NCBI RefSeq assembly: GCF_024343615.1
Contig: NZ_RJUB01000010.1
Location: 1 to 64,000, forward strand
DNA length: 64,000 bases
Source: Ferruginibacter sp. HRS2-29
GTDB lineage: Bacteria > Bacteroidota > Bacteroidia > Chitinophagales > Chitinophagaceae
Direction of reading: 5' to 3'
Shown here: piece by piece, positions 43,611 through 52,256 of the stretch
How the letters are laid out: each line of letters begins with the position of its first letter
Position numbering within the stretch: position 1 is the stretch's first letter
Program-made: the position numbers and the translations under genes
The notes under the pieces: model-generated
Database searches by the model: none
Seen by the model: the letters and a program-made list of their open reading frames with translations, nothing else
What the model was told of the DNA's origin: nothing

Positions 43611-44843
43611 TTAGTCAATAAGATGTGTCAGCAAACCATCCCTCAGCTTTGGCTCAAACCAGGTGCTTTTTGGAGGCATCACTTCTCCGCTATCGGCTAC
43701 ATCAAATAATTGCTGTATGCTTACAGGATAAAGGCTGATGGCCAGGGTCATTTCTCCGCTATCCACTCTTTTTTCCAGTTCTCCGAGGCCACGGATACCG
43801 CCTACAAAATCGATGCGTTTATCCGTGCGTTGATCTTTGATGCCCAGAACCGGGTCGAGCAACTGATCCTGCAGGATGCTTACATCCAGTACACCAATGG
43901 GATCTTTTTCATCAAAACTGCCTTTTTTTGCCGTCAGCTTGTACCATTGTTTTTCAAAATACAGTCCGAAAGTATGTGCCGATTCAGGCCTGAAGGCTTC
44001 ACTCACTTTTTCTACGGTGAAGGCTGTACCTATCTTTTTCATTAATTCTTCGGCACTCAGCCCGTTGGTATCTTTCACTACACGGTTGTAATCCATGATA
44101 TGCAGCTGATCCGAAGGAAAAAGTGTAGTGAGGAAATAATCCGAATTTTCTGTGGATTGGTCGCCCATGCTCACCCTTACCTTTGCCGCCGAAGCTGCCC
44201 TGTGGTGGCCATCCGCAATGTAGGAAGCCGGCACCAGTGTTTTAAAAAGCCCGGTGATAAGGCTGATGGTATCATCATCATTCACGATCCAGATGCTGTG
44301 CTGCACACCATCATCGGCCACAAAATCGTACTGGCAGTTTTTTTCCGAGATCCATTTGTTGATCACCGCGTCAATTTCCGGAACACTTTTATAAGCCAGA
44401 AAAACATTGCCCGTTTGCGCCCCGGTAGTCTTGATATGCGTGATCCTGTCCAGCTCTTTTTCAGGGCGGGTGAATTCATGTTTTTTTATCAGGCCGTTAT
44501 CATAATCATCCACAGAACTGCCGCATACGAGGCCAGCCTGAGAAACGCCATTCATCGTCAGTTTATAAATATAGTAACAAGGTTTGCTTTCCCTGAACAG
44601 GATATTCCTGCTGATGAACGCGCCAAGATTTTCTTTCGCCTTATCATATACTTCCTGTGAATGGATGTCGGTAGTTTCGGGAAGGTCTATTTCACTTTTG
44701 GTGATGTGCAGGAAGGAGTTAGGATTTCCCTGCGCTTCAACTTTTGCTTCTTTGCTGTTTAAAACATCATATGGCCTGGAAGCCACTGTTTTCGCGTGCT
44801 GTGCTTCGGGCCGGAGTGCTTTAAAAGGAGTGATCGTTATCAT
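43611..44843 (-). CDS. DUF1015-family protein
   Basis: A 410-residue cytosolic protein with the family hallmarks: an N-terminal PFKALRP and ASRPYDVLN, KKHEFTRPEKELDR near 140-153, LVPASYIADGHHRAASA near 215-231 and the closing GVLDVSILQDQLLDPVLGI. The His-His of DGHHR and nearby acids suggest a metal or phosphate site, and the family has been linked to nucleotide or serine-kinase-like chemistry, but the function here is not established. It is encoded downstream of serC on the same strand, an association that I believe recurs in Bacteroidota and suggests a serine-metabolism link. Confidence 0.85.
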   Translation of the reverse strand: MITITPFKALRPEAQHAKTVASRPYDVLNSKEAKVEAQGNPNSFLHITKSEIDLPETTDIHSQEVYDKAKENLGAFISRNILFRESKPCYYIYKLTMNGVSQAGLVCGSSVDDYDNGLIKKHEFTRPEKELDRITHIKTTGAQTGNVFLAYKSVPEIDAVINKWISEKNCQYDFVADDGVQHSIWIVNDDDTISLITGLFKTLVPASYIADGHHRAASAAKVRVSMGDQSTENSDYFLTTLFPSDQLHIMDYNRVVKDTNGLSAEELMKKIGTAFTVEKVSEAFRPESAHTFGLYFEKQWYKLTAKKGSFDEKDPIGVLDVSILQDQLLDPVLGIKDQRTDKRIDFVGGIRGLGELEKRVDSGEMTLAISLYPVSIQQLFDVADSGEVMPPKSTWFEPKLRDGLLTHLID

Positions 44844-44910
44844 AATATCCGTATGTAAAAACCTGTAGAAATGTTTTACAGGTCGGTAAATATAGGGAGA
44901 ACAATTAAAA

Positions 44911-44936
44911 ATTAAGAATTAAAAATTAAGAATGCA
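44911..44936. repeat. AT-rich dispersed repeat, copy 1
   Basis: A 26-bp AT-rich unit beginning ATTAAGAATTAAAAATTAAG and ending AATGCA. Exact copies are at 46115-46140, and one with a 7-bp duplication is at 47371-47403. Inverted AATTTTTAATTCTTC segments nearby (44977-45011) can pair with it. Confidence 0.75.
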
Positions 44937-44992
44937 GCCGGATGAGGCTTACTATAAATAAATGAGGTTTACACCTAAGAAATTTTTAATTT

Positions 44993-46066
44993 TTAATTCT
45001 TCATTTTTAATTGTCCGAAGGACTGCATCGTTTCAACCAGTACCTGTACACTGCTGATAGGCATAGCGTTATAAATGGAAGCCCGGAAACCGCCCGTGGT
45101 GCGGTGCCCCGCTATGCCCACGATGCCGAGTGATTTCGCATACTGCAAAAATTCCTTTTCGAGCGAAGGATCTTTCATTACAAAGCAGGCGTTCATCTTG
45201 CTCCGGTCTTCTCTGGCCACATTGCCTATAAATAATTCGTTGTTATCGATCTCGTTGTACAACAGGTCGGCTTTTTCAATATTCTTTTTCTCCATAGCAG
45301 CCACGCCACCATTGGCTTTCAGCCACCTCAGCGTAAGCAGGCATACATACACGGCAAATACCGGTGGTGTATTCAGCATGCTTCCTTCTTTGATATGGTT
45401 GCGATAATCCATGATGGTAGGGATCACGCGTTTCACTTTACCCAGTATGTTTTTGTTCACCACCACAAGATTGACACCTGCAGGGCCCATGTTTTTTTGC
45501 GCCCCGGCGTAGATCAGGTCAAAAGCGTTGAAATCAAGCACACGGCTGAAGATATCGCTGCTCATATCCGCCACCAGAGAATTACTGGTTTTAGGAATGG
45601 TTTGCCATTGCGTACCGTAAATGGTATTGTTGGTGGTGATATGTAAATATTTTGAATCGTTGGGCACCGCAAAATCCTTCGGGATGTAATTGTAATTTTT
45701 ATCCTTTGAAGAACAGACCACGTCTACTTTTCCAAACAACTTCGCTTCTGTAATGGCTTTTTGCCCCCAGATATCGGTATCGGTGTAAGCAGCAGATTCT
45801 TTGCTGTCGAGTAGGTTCATCGGCACCTGCATGAATTGTGTGGAAGCCCCTCCATGAAGAAAAAGTACTTCACGGTTTTCATCCAGCTGCATGAGTTCCC
45901 TCACCAGTGACCTCGCTTCTTCCATCACGGCAGTAAATTCGGGTGTGCGGTGGCCAAACTCCAGAATGGAAAGCCCTGTGTCGTTAAAATTCAATATTGC
46001 GGCAGCTGCCTGCTCAAACACTTCTTTGGGTAGGATAGAAGGCCCGGCGTTAAAATTATGTATCAC
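44993..46066 (-). CDS. serC: Phosphoserine aminotransferase
   Basis: A 357-residue class V aminotransferase. Start HNFNAGPSILP, the HGGASTQFMQVPMNLL segment and the PLP lysine Lys191 in YAGAQKNMGPAG identify SerC; the C-terminal GIAGHRTTGGFRASIYNAMP is diagnostic. It converts 3-phosphohydroxypyruvate and glutamate to phosphoserine, and acts in pyridoxal phosphate synthesis. A TACTTTTG -7 box lies on the minus strand at 46100-46107. Confidence 0.96.
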   Translation of the reverse strand: MIHNFNAGPSILPKEVFEQAAAAILNFNDTGLSILEFGHRTPEFTAVMEEARSLVRELMQLDENREVLFLHGGASTQFMQVPMNLLDSKESAAYTDTDIWGQKAITEAKLFGKVDVVCSSKDKNYNYIPKDFAVPNDSKYLHITTNNTIYGTQWQTIPKTSNSLVADMSSDIFSRVLDFNAFDLIYAGAQKNMGPAGVNLVVVNKNILGKVKRVIPTIMDYRNHIKEGSMLNTPPVFAVYVCLLTLRWLKANGGVAAMEKKNIEKADLLYNEIDNNELFIGNVAREDRSKMNACFVMKDPSLEKEFLQYAKSLGIVGIAGHRTTGGFRASIYNAMPISSVQVLVETMQSFGQLKMKN

Positions 46067-46365
46067 TTGAATGAATTAGAGCGTGAGAAAATCAAGACGC
46101 AAAAGTAATTAATAATTAAGAATTAAAAATTAAGAATGCAGCGAAGGTTGATCGCAGATTTTAAAGGGATGAAGGGGATTACACAGATTGTTTTGCTGGC
46201 GCAAAACTAAAATGCAGTTTATAATAGTTTTACAACCATTTATAAACTGCATTTCTATTTTTACGAAGTAAAAATAATCAGCGAAATCCTTTTATCTTTT
46301 TAAAATCAGCGTTTCCCTTTGGCTGCAATCACATTCGTAATTCGTAATTACCCATTCGTAATTGA
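46067..46365. other. Repeat-filled intergenic region
   Basis: Contains the second AT-rich dispersed repeat (46115-46140), a perfect 15-bp inverted repeat (AAATGCAGTTTATAA at 46210-46224 and its complement at 46240-46254) and two ATTCGTAAT-type units near 46325-46360. I see no gene apart from the serC promoter region. Confidence 0.6.
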
Positions 46366-47349
46366 TCAGTTTTCCTCTCTTCCGATCATCTTACCCGATC
46401 CGCCATTCCATTTGTTGTTTAATTCCTCGAAGTCTTTACTTTCTTTTTCAGAAAATTTTTGTTTCACCAAAGGTTTCAGATCGGGTTGTCCGGCGTTGAT
46501 CCAGGCGGTATACCAGAAGGAGGCGATGGCCGAAATGGATTGCCGCATCCTGCGCTCGATCATACCATCGAGTTTTTTATTGAAAGCGATGGTAAATGCG
46601 GATGAGTACTGGCGTATCACCGTTCCATTACGTTGCTCGAAAGAATATTTCTGATCGTCTTTAAATTCTCTGGTGAGTTCCCTTTCGAAGCTCAGCACAC
46701 TATCGGCGGCTTTGGCACTTTCGAGCACACGGTCCCAGATGAAGCTGCCCGGGTCCTTGATATAGGTTGCTTTGCCTACAAAAAAATCAAACTCTTTTTC
46801 GGCCAGCAATTCGGGTACACGGCTTTCCCAAAAAGCATGAATGCCTTTCTGATTGGTCAGTTGCCCGTTGTGGTTGCTGCTGGCATGTAATGGCACGTGG
46901 GCATCGGCGATATAATGCCCGAGCTCAGCGCTGTTCTTCAATATGCGGCTGTAATTTTTATCCTTAAAAGCCGCGGTAAGCCTCTGCAGCATCACCTGCA
47001 CATGCCATGGAACGATTCCATTGGCACGCACACTGTCTTCGGAATATTTTGCAATGGCATCTTCCCATTTACGCGGCAGATCGGGGTAAGGATAAGTGCC
47101 ATAATTATCGATGTCGATAAAATGTCTCGGCCCTTCTTCCGCTACAGCATAACGGCGCTTATCCGGGTCGATGGCATGTTCGGTAATGAATGCGATATTT
47201 GGTTTATAAAATACCATCATTTCCGGCGGCAGCAGGAAAACGGCATAATAATTTATTTTCTGATGTGCCCAGAAGCCCCAGCAGTAGGAGGGGAATGATA
47301 AGCCTAGAAGGATGCCAAGCAGCAGTATAGATCGGGCAATTTTTTTCAT
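46366..47349 (-). CDS. Exported S1/P1-nuclease or zinc-dependent phospholipase C-like protein
   Basis: A 327-residue protein with signal peptide (GLSFPSYC); the predicted mature N-terminus WGFWAHQKIN begins with the Trp-x-x-x-x-His found in S1/P1 nucleases and zinc phospholipase C, where the N-terminal Trp binds zinc. Further ligands fit: the DPDKRR acid, GPRHFIDID, IVPWH and ELGHYIADAHVPLHASSNH. The fold is all-helical and the activity likely a phosphodiesterase in the periplasm or outside the cell. It is about 60 residues longer than minimal nucleases. Whether the substrate is nucleic acid or phospholipid cannot be told. Confidence 0.82.
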   Translation of the reverse strand: MKKIARSILLLGILLGLSFPSYCWGFWAHQKINYYAVFLLPPEMMVFYKPNIAFITEHAIDPDKRRYAVAEEGPRHFIDIDNYGTYPYPDLPRKWEDAIAKYSEDSVRANGIVPWHVQVMLQRLTAAFKDKNYSRILKNSAELGHYIADAHVPLHASSNHNGQLTNQKGIHAFWESRVPELLAEKEFDFFVGKATYIKDPGSFIWDRVLESAKAADSVLSFERELTREFKDDQKYSFEQRNGTVIRQYSSAFTIAFNKKLDGMIERRMRQSISAIASFWYTAWINAGQPDLKPLVKQKFSEKESKDFEELNNKWNGGSGKMIGREEN

Positions 47350-47463
47350 TCCTAAAAATAAGAAATAGAAATTAAGAATTAAAAATTAAGAATTAAGAAT
47401 GCATTCTCATTGAAATCCTTCCGGCAAGATAAAAATTCTTCATTCTTCATTTTTCATTCTTCA

Positions 47464-48081
47464 TTATGCTTTATGTTCGGTATCGTCAATATCCGTCACC
47501 CCGCCGCTTACCGCAAATTTCATCGTTTGTGTGCTGGTGATATTGGTGATAGGTTTGATACGGTTTCGAGGGATGATGTAAACATTGCCCGCCACCGAAT
47601 AAGCCATGGGGATGTATACCGCCACATAATCTACCAGGTCGAAATCGCTCATATCCTCACGGGTGATGAAACCCATGCGCCATACGTCGTTGTCGTCGAC
47701 ATTTGCCAGCACATTGTGAGTGAATTTTTTCTTGTCGCCGGCAAAAGCCTCAAAAAAATCGCGGGTGGTCGAATAGATATGTTTGATGCCCGGTGCTTTC
47801 TGCATGAATTTGTCCATGAAACTCACGATACGGCCGGTGATGAAGAACGAGCTGAAGTAACCGATGGAAACGATCGCCAGTAAAATGATCACGAAGCCGA
47901 GCCCGTAATTCTGCACATGTACCCGGCCGAGTTCATCTTTATAAGAAAAAATGGGTATCCATCCATCTATCGTGGATATCACGAAGAACAATGCATAAAT
48001 GGTGATGGCGATGGGGGCCAGTATCAATAATCCCTGCAGAAAATATTGCAGGAGCCTGCTGTAATCGAACTTTTTTTCCAT
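47464..48081 (-). CDS. DUF502-family membrane protein
   Basis: A 205-residue protein; ATG at 48081 is chosen because the longer frame adds 49 non-membrane residues encoded by AT-rich repeat. Two membrane helices (LLQYFLQGLLILAPIAITIYALFFVI as split segments near 10-35, and LGFVIILLAIVSIGYFSSFFI near 60-85) are followed by a cytosolic DUF502 domain with PGIKHIYSTTRDFFEAF and VAVYIPMAYSVAGNVYIIP. Function unknown; plant homologues are LIKE-COV proteins of membrane trafficking. Confidence 0.88.
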   Translation of the reverse strand: MEKKFDYSRLLQYFLQGLLILAPIAITIYALFFVISTIDGWIPIFSYKDELGRVHVQNYGLGFVIILLAIVSIGYFSSFFITGRIVSFMDKFMQKAPGIKHIYSTTRDFFEAFAGDKKKFTHNVLANVDDNDVWRMGFITREDMSDFDLVDYVAVYIPMAYSVAGNVYIIPRNRIKPITNITSTQTMKFAVSGGVTDIDDTEHKA

Positions 48082-48243
48082 GGTGGTCAGTTTAAAGGTC
48101 AAAGATAGTTGAACGCGGAATGGATAGTTGAGAATTGATAATGGGCAATTAATAATTAATAATTTATAATTAATAATTCTGTGTTTCAAAACCTCATGCT
48201 GGCAAAGAGAAATAATTCCTATTTTCAACCTTTATTTTTATTT

Positions 48244-49143
48244 ATGAAAAGAGATTGCTTTCGCTTCGTTACCACCTTTATATTGCTGACTTCCATGTTG
48301 TTTGTCAGTTGTAAGAATTCTCCTGCCGACGAACACTATAAAGTTGTACCGATGGAAGCTCCCGATTCGGCTACACAGGTGAAAGTGGGCGCCATCAAGG
48401 CACTTGATGTGGTGATGAACCTGGAAGAAGGGTTTGGTTTTACCGATAAAAACGGCCGGCAAATCTGGAGCAGGCTGATCCATCCGCCTGCGGGTATATG
48501 TGGGAATGATACCGCTAAAATACCTGCCGATAAAAAATTTCCGCTGGTGATCGTGTTGCACGGCTCCGGCGCTGTAGGGACCGATAATATTTCGCAGATG
48601 GGCGTGCTGGCAAAAATGTGGGCATTCAGTCCTGTTCGTTGCAAATACCCGGCTTACGTGCTGGTTCCGCAGTTTCCGGAGCGTTCGTCTAATTACGTGA
48701 CCGACCAGGCCCGCGGGGTACTGACTTCCAAACCCCAGCCTTACCTGAATACTCTGATCGCTTTGATAGATTCGATGAAAATGAAAACCGATATCGATAG
48801 CAACAGGATATATGTGATGGGTTTCTCCATGGGCGGTTCTACCGCCATGAACGCGGTTTCATTGCGCCCCGACCTTTTTGCCGCCGCGATCTCATTTTCC
48901 GGCATCCCCAACTTTGATGGCGAGGCGGCGTATTCAAAAATCCCCCTGTGGATCATTCATGGCAATGCCGATGTGGAAAATCCTTTTGGCAGCGATTCAT
49001 TGTTATATAAAGAACTGAAAGCAAGAGGCAATAACCAGGTGTTGTTTTGGGAAATGGATAAGATGGGACATGAAGTACCGAAGCAGCTGTATACGGATAC
49101 GATCATCCCATCCTGGCTATTCGGGCATACAAAAACCCCCTGA
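48244..49143 (+). CDS. Esterase/PHB-depolymerase-like lipoprotein
   Basis: A 299-residue lipoprotein (LTSMLFVSCKNS, Cys21); ATG at 48244 used. Alpha/beta hydrolase features are PLVIVLHGSGAVG (oxyanion), nucleophile Ser195 in GFSMGGS, the Asp in IIHGNADVENPF and the late His in DKMGHEVPK. This matches the LpqC/polyhydroxybutyrate-depolymerase-like and prolyl-oligopeptidase-like group, probably an outer-membrane or periplasmic esterase. It is not close to other catabolic genes. Confidence 0.88.
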   Translation: MKRDCFRFVTTFILLTSMLFVSCKNSPADEHYKVVPMEAPDSATQVKVGAIKALDVVMNLEEGFGFTDKNGRQIWSRLIHPPAGICGNDTAKIPADKKFPLVIVLHGSGAVGTDNISQMGVLAKMWAFSPVRCKYPAYVLVPQFPERSSNYVTDQARGVLTSKPQPYLNTLIALIDSMKMKTDIDSNRIYVMGFSMGGSTAMNAVSLRPDLFAAAISFSGIPNFDGEAAYSKIPLWIIHGNADVENPFGSDSLLYKELKARGNNQVLFWEMDKMGHEVPKQLYTDTIIPSWLFGHTKTP

Positions 49144-49457
49144 CCCCCTGAAGGCATATGCCTCCACGAAGTACAGTACCCGAAGGGTTATTTGAAGCAA
49201 TTGATGTATCCGTTAACCAAAAGTCGGTTTGATGATGAATTGAATATGGAAGAAAGAACGAAGCAATGAGATCATGGATCAGGGTTTAGGTTAGAACATG
49301 CTGAACCCTAATCTGTGATCCCTAAACTTTTTCGTATTTTCTACACAATCTTTTGAGTAAAACAACGTTATCCCTATAGAAAAAATACTGTGATGTTCAA
49401 TTTTACACATTTTGGTTGCATTATTGCTGCTGGTCATTTGAAACAACGATCTTATCT
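49144..49457. other. Intergenic region
   Basis: Contains a GGCATATGCC palindrome near 49156 and an imperfect hairpin (GGATCAGGGTT with AACCCT...TGATCC, about 49276-49320) that may end the esterase transcript. I see no coding sequence. Confidence 0.5.
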
Positions 49458-49910
49458 ATGACCACATTACCCGAAACCAAACCTGTTATTCTTGCAGTAG
49501 ATGACCAGCTGGAACTGCTGAACCTCCTCGATATGATGATGAGCTTTCAGGGTTATGAAGTTAAAATATCCCAGAATGCCGAGAACCTCATCGATATACT
49601 TCATGCTAAGACGCCGGATATCATCCTTATGGATGTGACGATGAAACAGATCAATGGGGCCGTTTTATGCACGTTATTGAAAACCAATAAAAGTACCGCC
49701 GCGATCCCCGTAGTGCTGGTATCCGGTGTGGAAGACCTGGAAGATATTGCCCGTGAAGCCGGCGCAGACGCCTTCATCCGCAAACCTTTCGATACGCAGG
49801 AAATAGAAAAAGTGCTGTTCAGGTTTGTAGGAGCCGGTTCATTTGTGGTAACTACTCCTGATGTTGATATGCCGGAATCGGCGGCCAGTGCTTCTTCCGA
49901 AGATTATTAA
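49458..49910 (+). CDS. Single-domain response regulator
   Basis: A 150-residue receiver; ATG 49458 used. Acidic pair Asp15-Asp16 (LAVDDQ), acceptor Asp59 (IILMDVTMKQ), Ser in LVSGVED, Lys in FIRKPFD. A 25-residue Ser/Asp/Glu-rich tail follows (PDVDMPESAASASSEDY). No output domain and no adjacent kinase, so it is an orphan signalling protein. Confidence 0.9.
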   Translation: MTTLPETKPVILAVDDQLELLNLLDMMMSFQGYEVKISQNAENLIDILHAKTPDIILMDVTMKQINGAVLCTLLKTNKSTAAIPVVLVSGVEDLEDIAREAGADAFIRKPFDTQEIEKVLFRFVGAGSFVVTTPDVDMPESAASASSEDY

Positions 49911-49915
49911 TTTAG

Positions 49916-49985
49916 GGTAGTCAACTCGCGGTAGTCAACCCGCGGTAGTCAACCCGTGGTAGTCAACCCAGGGTAGTCAACCCAT
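49916..49985. repeat. Five tandem 14-bp repeats (GGTAGTCAACCCGC)
   Basis: Copies start at 49916, 49930, 49944, 49958 and 49972 and differ only at positions 11-14. They begin 6 bp after the response-regulator stop codon. This is a minisatellite that may vary in copy number between strains. Confidence 0.95.
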
Positions 49986-50116
49986 CATTCTCACTTACCG
50001 TTTTTTTTTACAGCTTACCCCCCTTATTCCTGCAGTTCATCGGATTAGTTGCCCTGAATCACCCCATTACCGGTATTTTTATCATAATTAATTGAAGGCG
50101 GCAAAAAAAAATTGAT

Positions 50117-50153
50117 GGAAACTTTGGTTACGTAAAAAGTTTCCGTAGTTTTG
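50117..50153 (+). promoter_or_regulatory. Promoter with TetR operator palindrome
   Basis: TTTG (50123-50126) and TAGTTTTG (50146-50153) give a consensus Bacteroidota -33/-7 pair with 19 bp between. GGAAACTTT (50117-50125) and AAAGTTTCC (50136-50144) form a perfect palindrome with 10 bp between, overlapping the -33 element and spacer. TetR binding here would block its own promoter and that of the pump operon. Confidence 0.75.
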
Positions 50154-50165
50154 CGGTCTCATATT

Positions 50166-50825
50166 ATGACAGAAATAGATACCAAAGAGAGGATCAAACT
50201 GGCGGCCAACGAGCTGGTAATGAAGTACGGCGTACGTAGCGTGAGCATGGACGACATCGCCGCACACCTTGGCATCAGCAAAAAGACAATTTACCTGTAT
50301 TACAAGGATAAAGATGAGTTGGTAGACGCGATCATTGAATCTGAGATCGGTCGTACGCAGGAGATCTGCGAACGCGATCTGGATATTTCCGAAAACGCTG
50401 TCCATGAGATCATCCTCGCGATGGATATGATGGTGGAAATATTTCACTCCATGAACCCGTCGTTGCTGTTCGACCTCAGGAAATACCACCCGCGGGCATT
50501 CGAAAAATTCAATCTCCATAAAAATACTTACCTGTTTGAAGTGATGAAACAGAACCTGGTGAGGGGGGTGAAAGAAAAACTTTACCGTCCCGAAGTCAAT
50601 ATCGACATCATGGCGAGGTTCAGGGTAGAAAGTGTGTTCATATCGATGGCGCCCGAATTTCATGCAGGAATAAAATCATCCCTGCTCGAAGCCGAAGAAC
50701 AACTGATCGTGCATTTTCTCTTCGGGCTGGTAACCCCAAAAGGATACGACATGGTGGTCAATTATTTAAAGGAAAGGAATTTGCCGGCAGGTAAAACAGA
50801 TAAAAAAAATAAAGTCAATGGTTAA
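50166..50825 (+). CDS. TetR-family repressor of the efflux operon
   Basis: A 219-residue regulator; ATG 50166 is 12 bp after the -7 box. N-terminal HTH (about 10-55): AANELVMKYGVRSVSMDDIAAHLGISKKTIYLYYKDKDELV, read here in shorter parts as VSMDDIAAHLG and KKTIYLYYKDKDEL. The C-terminal 150 residues are an all-helical ligand and dimer domain with several Met. It overlaps the TolC-like gene by 8 bp and is therefore the first gene of the efflux operon, with autoregulation likely. Confidence 0.93.
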   Translation: MTEIDTKERIKLAANELVMKYGVRSVSMDDIAAHLGISKKTIYLYYKDKDELVDAIIESEIGRTQEICERDLDISENAVHEIILAMDMMVEIFHSMNPSLLFDLRKYHPRAFEKFNLHKNTYLFEVMKQNLVRGVKEKLYRPEVNIDIMARFRVESVFISMAPEFHAGIKSSLLEAEEQLIVHFLFGLVTPKGYDMVVNYLKERNLPAGKTDKKNKVNG

Positions 50826-52206
50826 TAAAAATAAACAGATGAGTTACATAACAAAAGGCATCATGGGAGCGATGATGCTGTTATTGGTAGCCGGTGCAAA
50901 AGCGCAGGTAACGCCACCTCCGGCAACACCGGTGGTAAATGAATTTTCTGTAAGGCAGGCAGTGGAATACGCAAAGAAAAATTCGATCCGTGTCAAAAAT
51001 GCCTTGCTCGATATCCGTATGCAGCAGGAAAAGAACCGCGAGATCACGGCACAGGCTTTACCGCAATTAAGTGGCAGTGGAACTTTCAATGATTACCTGA
51101 CAGTGCCTACCAGCCTGCTTCCTGCAGAAATAACCGGTGGCCCTGCGGGAACTTATATCCCTGTACAGTTTGGTACCAAATATAATGTTACCGGTGGTTT
51201 CGATGCTTCCCAGATATTGTTCGACGGACAGGTATTCGTTGGTCTGCAGGCACGCAGGACTTCCGTTGATTTTTATTCTAAAATTTCTGATATCACTGTT
51301 GAACTTATCAACCTGAATGTGCAGAAGATCTATTATCAGCTGGTAGTTGGCAAAGAGCAAATCGCCAAGATCGAAGCGAACATCGAACGTTCTCAAAAAT
51401 TATACAACGATACCAAAGCTATGTTTGACCAGGGTTTCAAAGAAAGACTGGATGTAGACAAGGCGCAGGTGCAACTCAATAACCTGCAGACGGAAAAGAT
51501 CAAAGCGCAAAACCAGCTGGACGTAGGATATGCAGGATTGAAATTCCTGATGAACATGCCACAGAAGGAAAAGCTGGTGCTGACCGATACGTTGTCGGAA
51601 GATAAGATTAAGTCCGATCTGCTGGTGACTGAATATAATTATAAAGACAGGAATGAATACCAGTTGCTCGAGCTTCAGAAAAAACTCAATGAATACAATG
51701 TGAAGAGGTACAAGCTGAGTTACATCCCTACGTTGAGTGCGTTTGGCAGCTATCAGAAAAATGCCCAGCGTACATCTTTCGATTTTTTCAAAGGGGGTGA
51801 AAACAGGCAGTGGTTCACTACATCGTTGATAGGCCTGAAACTGAGCGTGCCGATATTCGATGGTTTTGCAAAAAGGGCGCGTGTGAACCAGGCGAAGATA
51901 GATCTGCAAAAAACAGAGAATACCATCCAGAACATGAGGGATTCTATAGATTATGATGTGGTGCAGGCTAACCAGAAGATCACGGCGGCATTGCTCACGA
52001 TGGACAACCAGAAACGCAATATGGAACTGGCGGAAAAAGTGTACAATACTACCAGGATAAAATATGACCAGGGGTTGGGCGATAACCTGGAAGTGTACAA
52101 TGCGCAGGCCGACCTTAAAGTAGCGCAGAATGATTATTACAGCGCCGTTTACGATGCTATCGTAGCAAAACTCGATTATCAGAAAGCGATCGGAAAACTT
52201 GAATAA
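50818..52206 (+). CDS. TolC-family outer-membrane efflux protein
   Basis: A 462-residue protein with signal peptide (MMLLLVAGAKAQ). ATG at 50818 overlaps the TetR stop; ATG 50839 is an alternative start. The two-fold repeated helical hairpin and barrel strands of OEP/TolC proteins are seen: EFSVRQAVEYAKKNS, KLYNDTKAMFDQGFKERLDVDKAQVQLN and VYNTTRIKYDQGLGDNLEVYNAQADLK. It forms the exit duct for the RND pump encoded downstream. Confidence 0.93.
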   Translation: MVNKNKQMSYITKGIMGAMMLLLVAGAKAQVTPPPATPVVNEFSVRQAVEYAKKNSIRVKNALLDIRMQQEKNREITAQALPQLSGSGTFNDYLTVPTSLLPAEITGGPAGTYIPVQFGTKYNVTGGFDASQILFDGQVFVGLQARRTSVDFYSKISDITVELINLNVQKIYYQLVVGKEQIAKIEANIERSQKLYNDTKAMFDQGFKERLDVDKAQVQLNNLQTEKIKAQNQLDVGYAGLKFLMNMPQKEKLVLTDTLSEDKIKSDLLVTEYNYKDRNEYQLLELQKKLNEYNVKRYKLSYIPTLSAFGSYQKNAQRTSFDFFKGGENRQWFTTSLIGLKLSVPIFDGFAKRARVNQAKIDLQKTENTIQNMRDSIDYDVVQANQKITAALLTMDNQKRNMELAEKVYNTTRIKYDQGLGDNLEVYNAQADLKVAQNDYYSAVYDAIVAKLDYQKAIGKLE

Positions 52207-52256
52207 CAGTACTCATGGCAATCAATATTATAACTAACAGCATACAAAATAAATAC

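Noticed and set aside
49916..49985. Possible CRISPR array
   Set aside because: Five head-to-tail 14-bp copies have no spacers and no cas genes nearby; it is a minisatellite.
50151..50165. TTG start for the TetR gene
   Set aside because: It overlaps the -7 promoter box; ATG at 50166 gives the normal TetR N-terminus.
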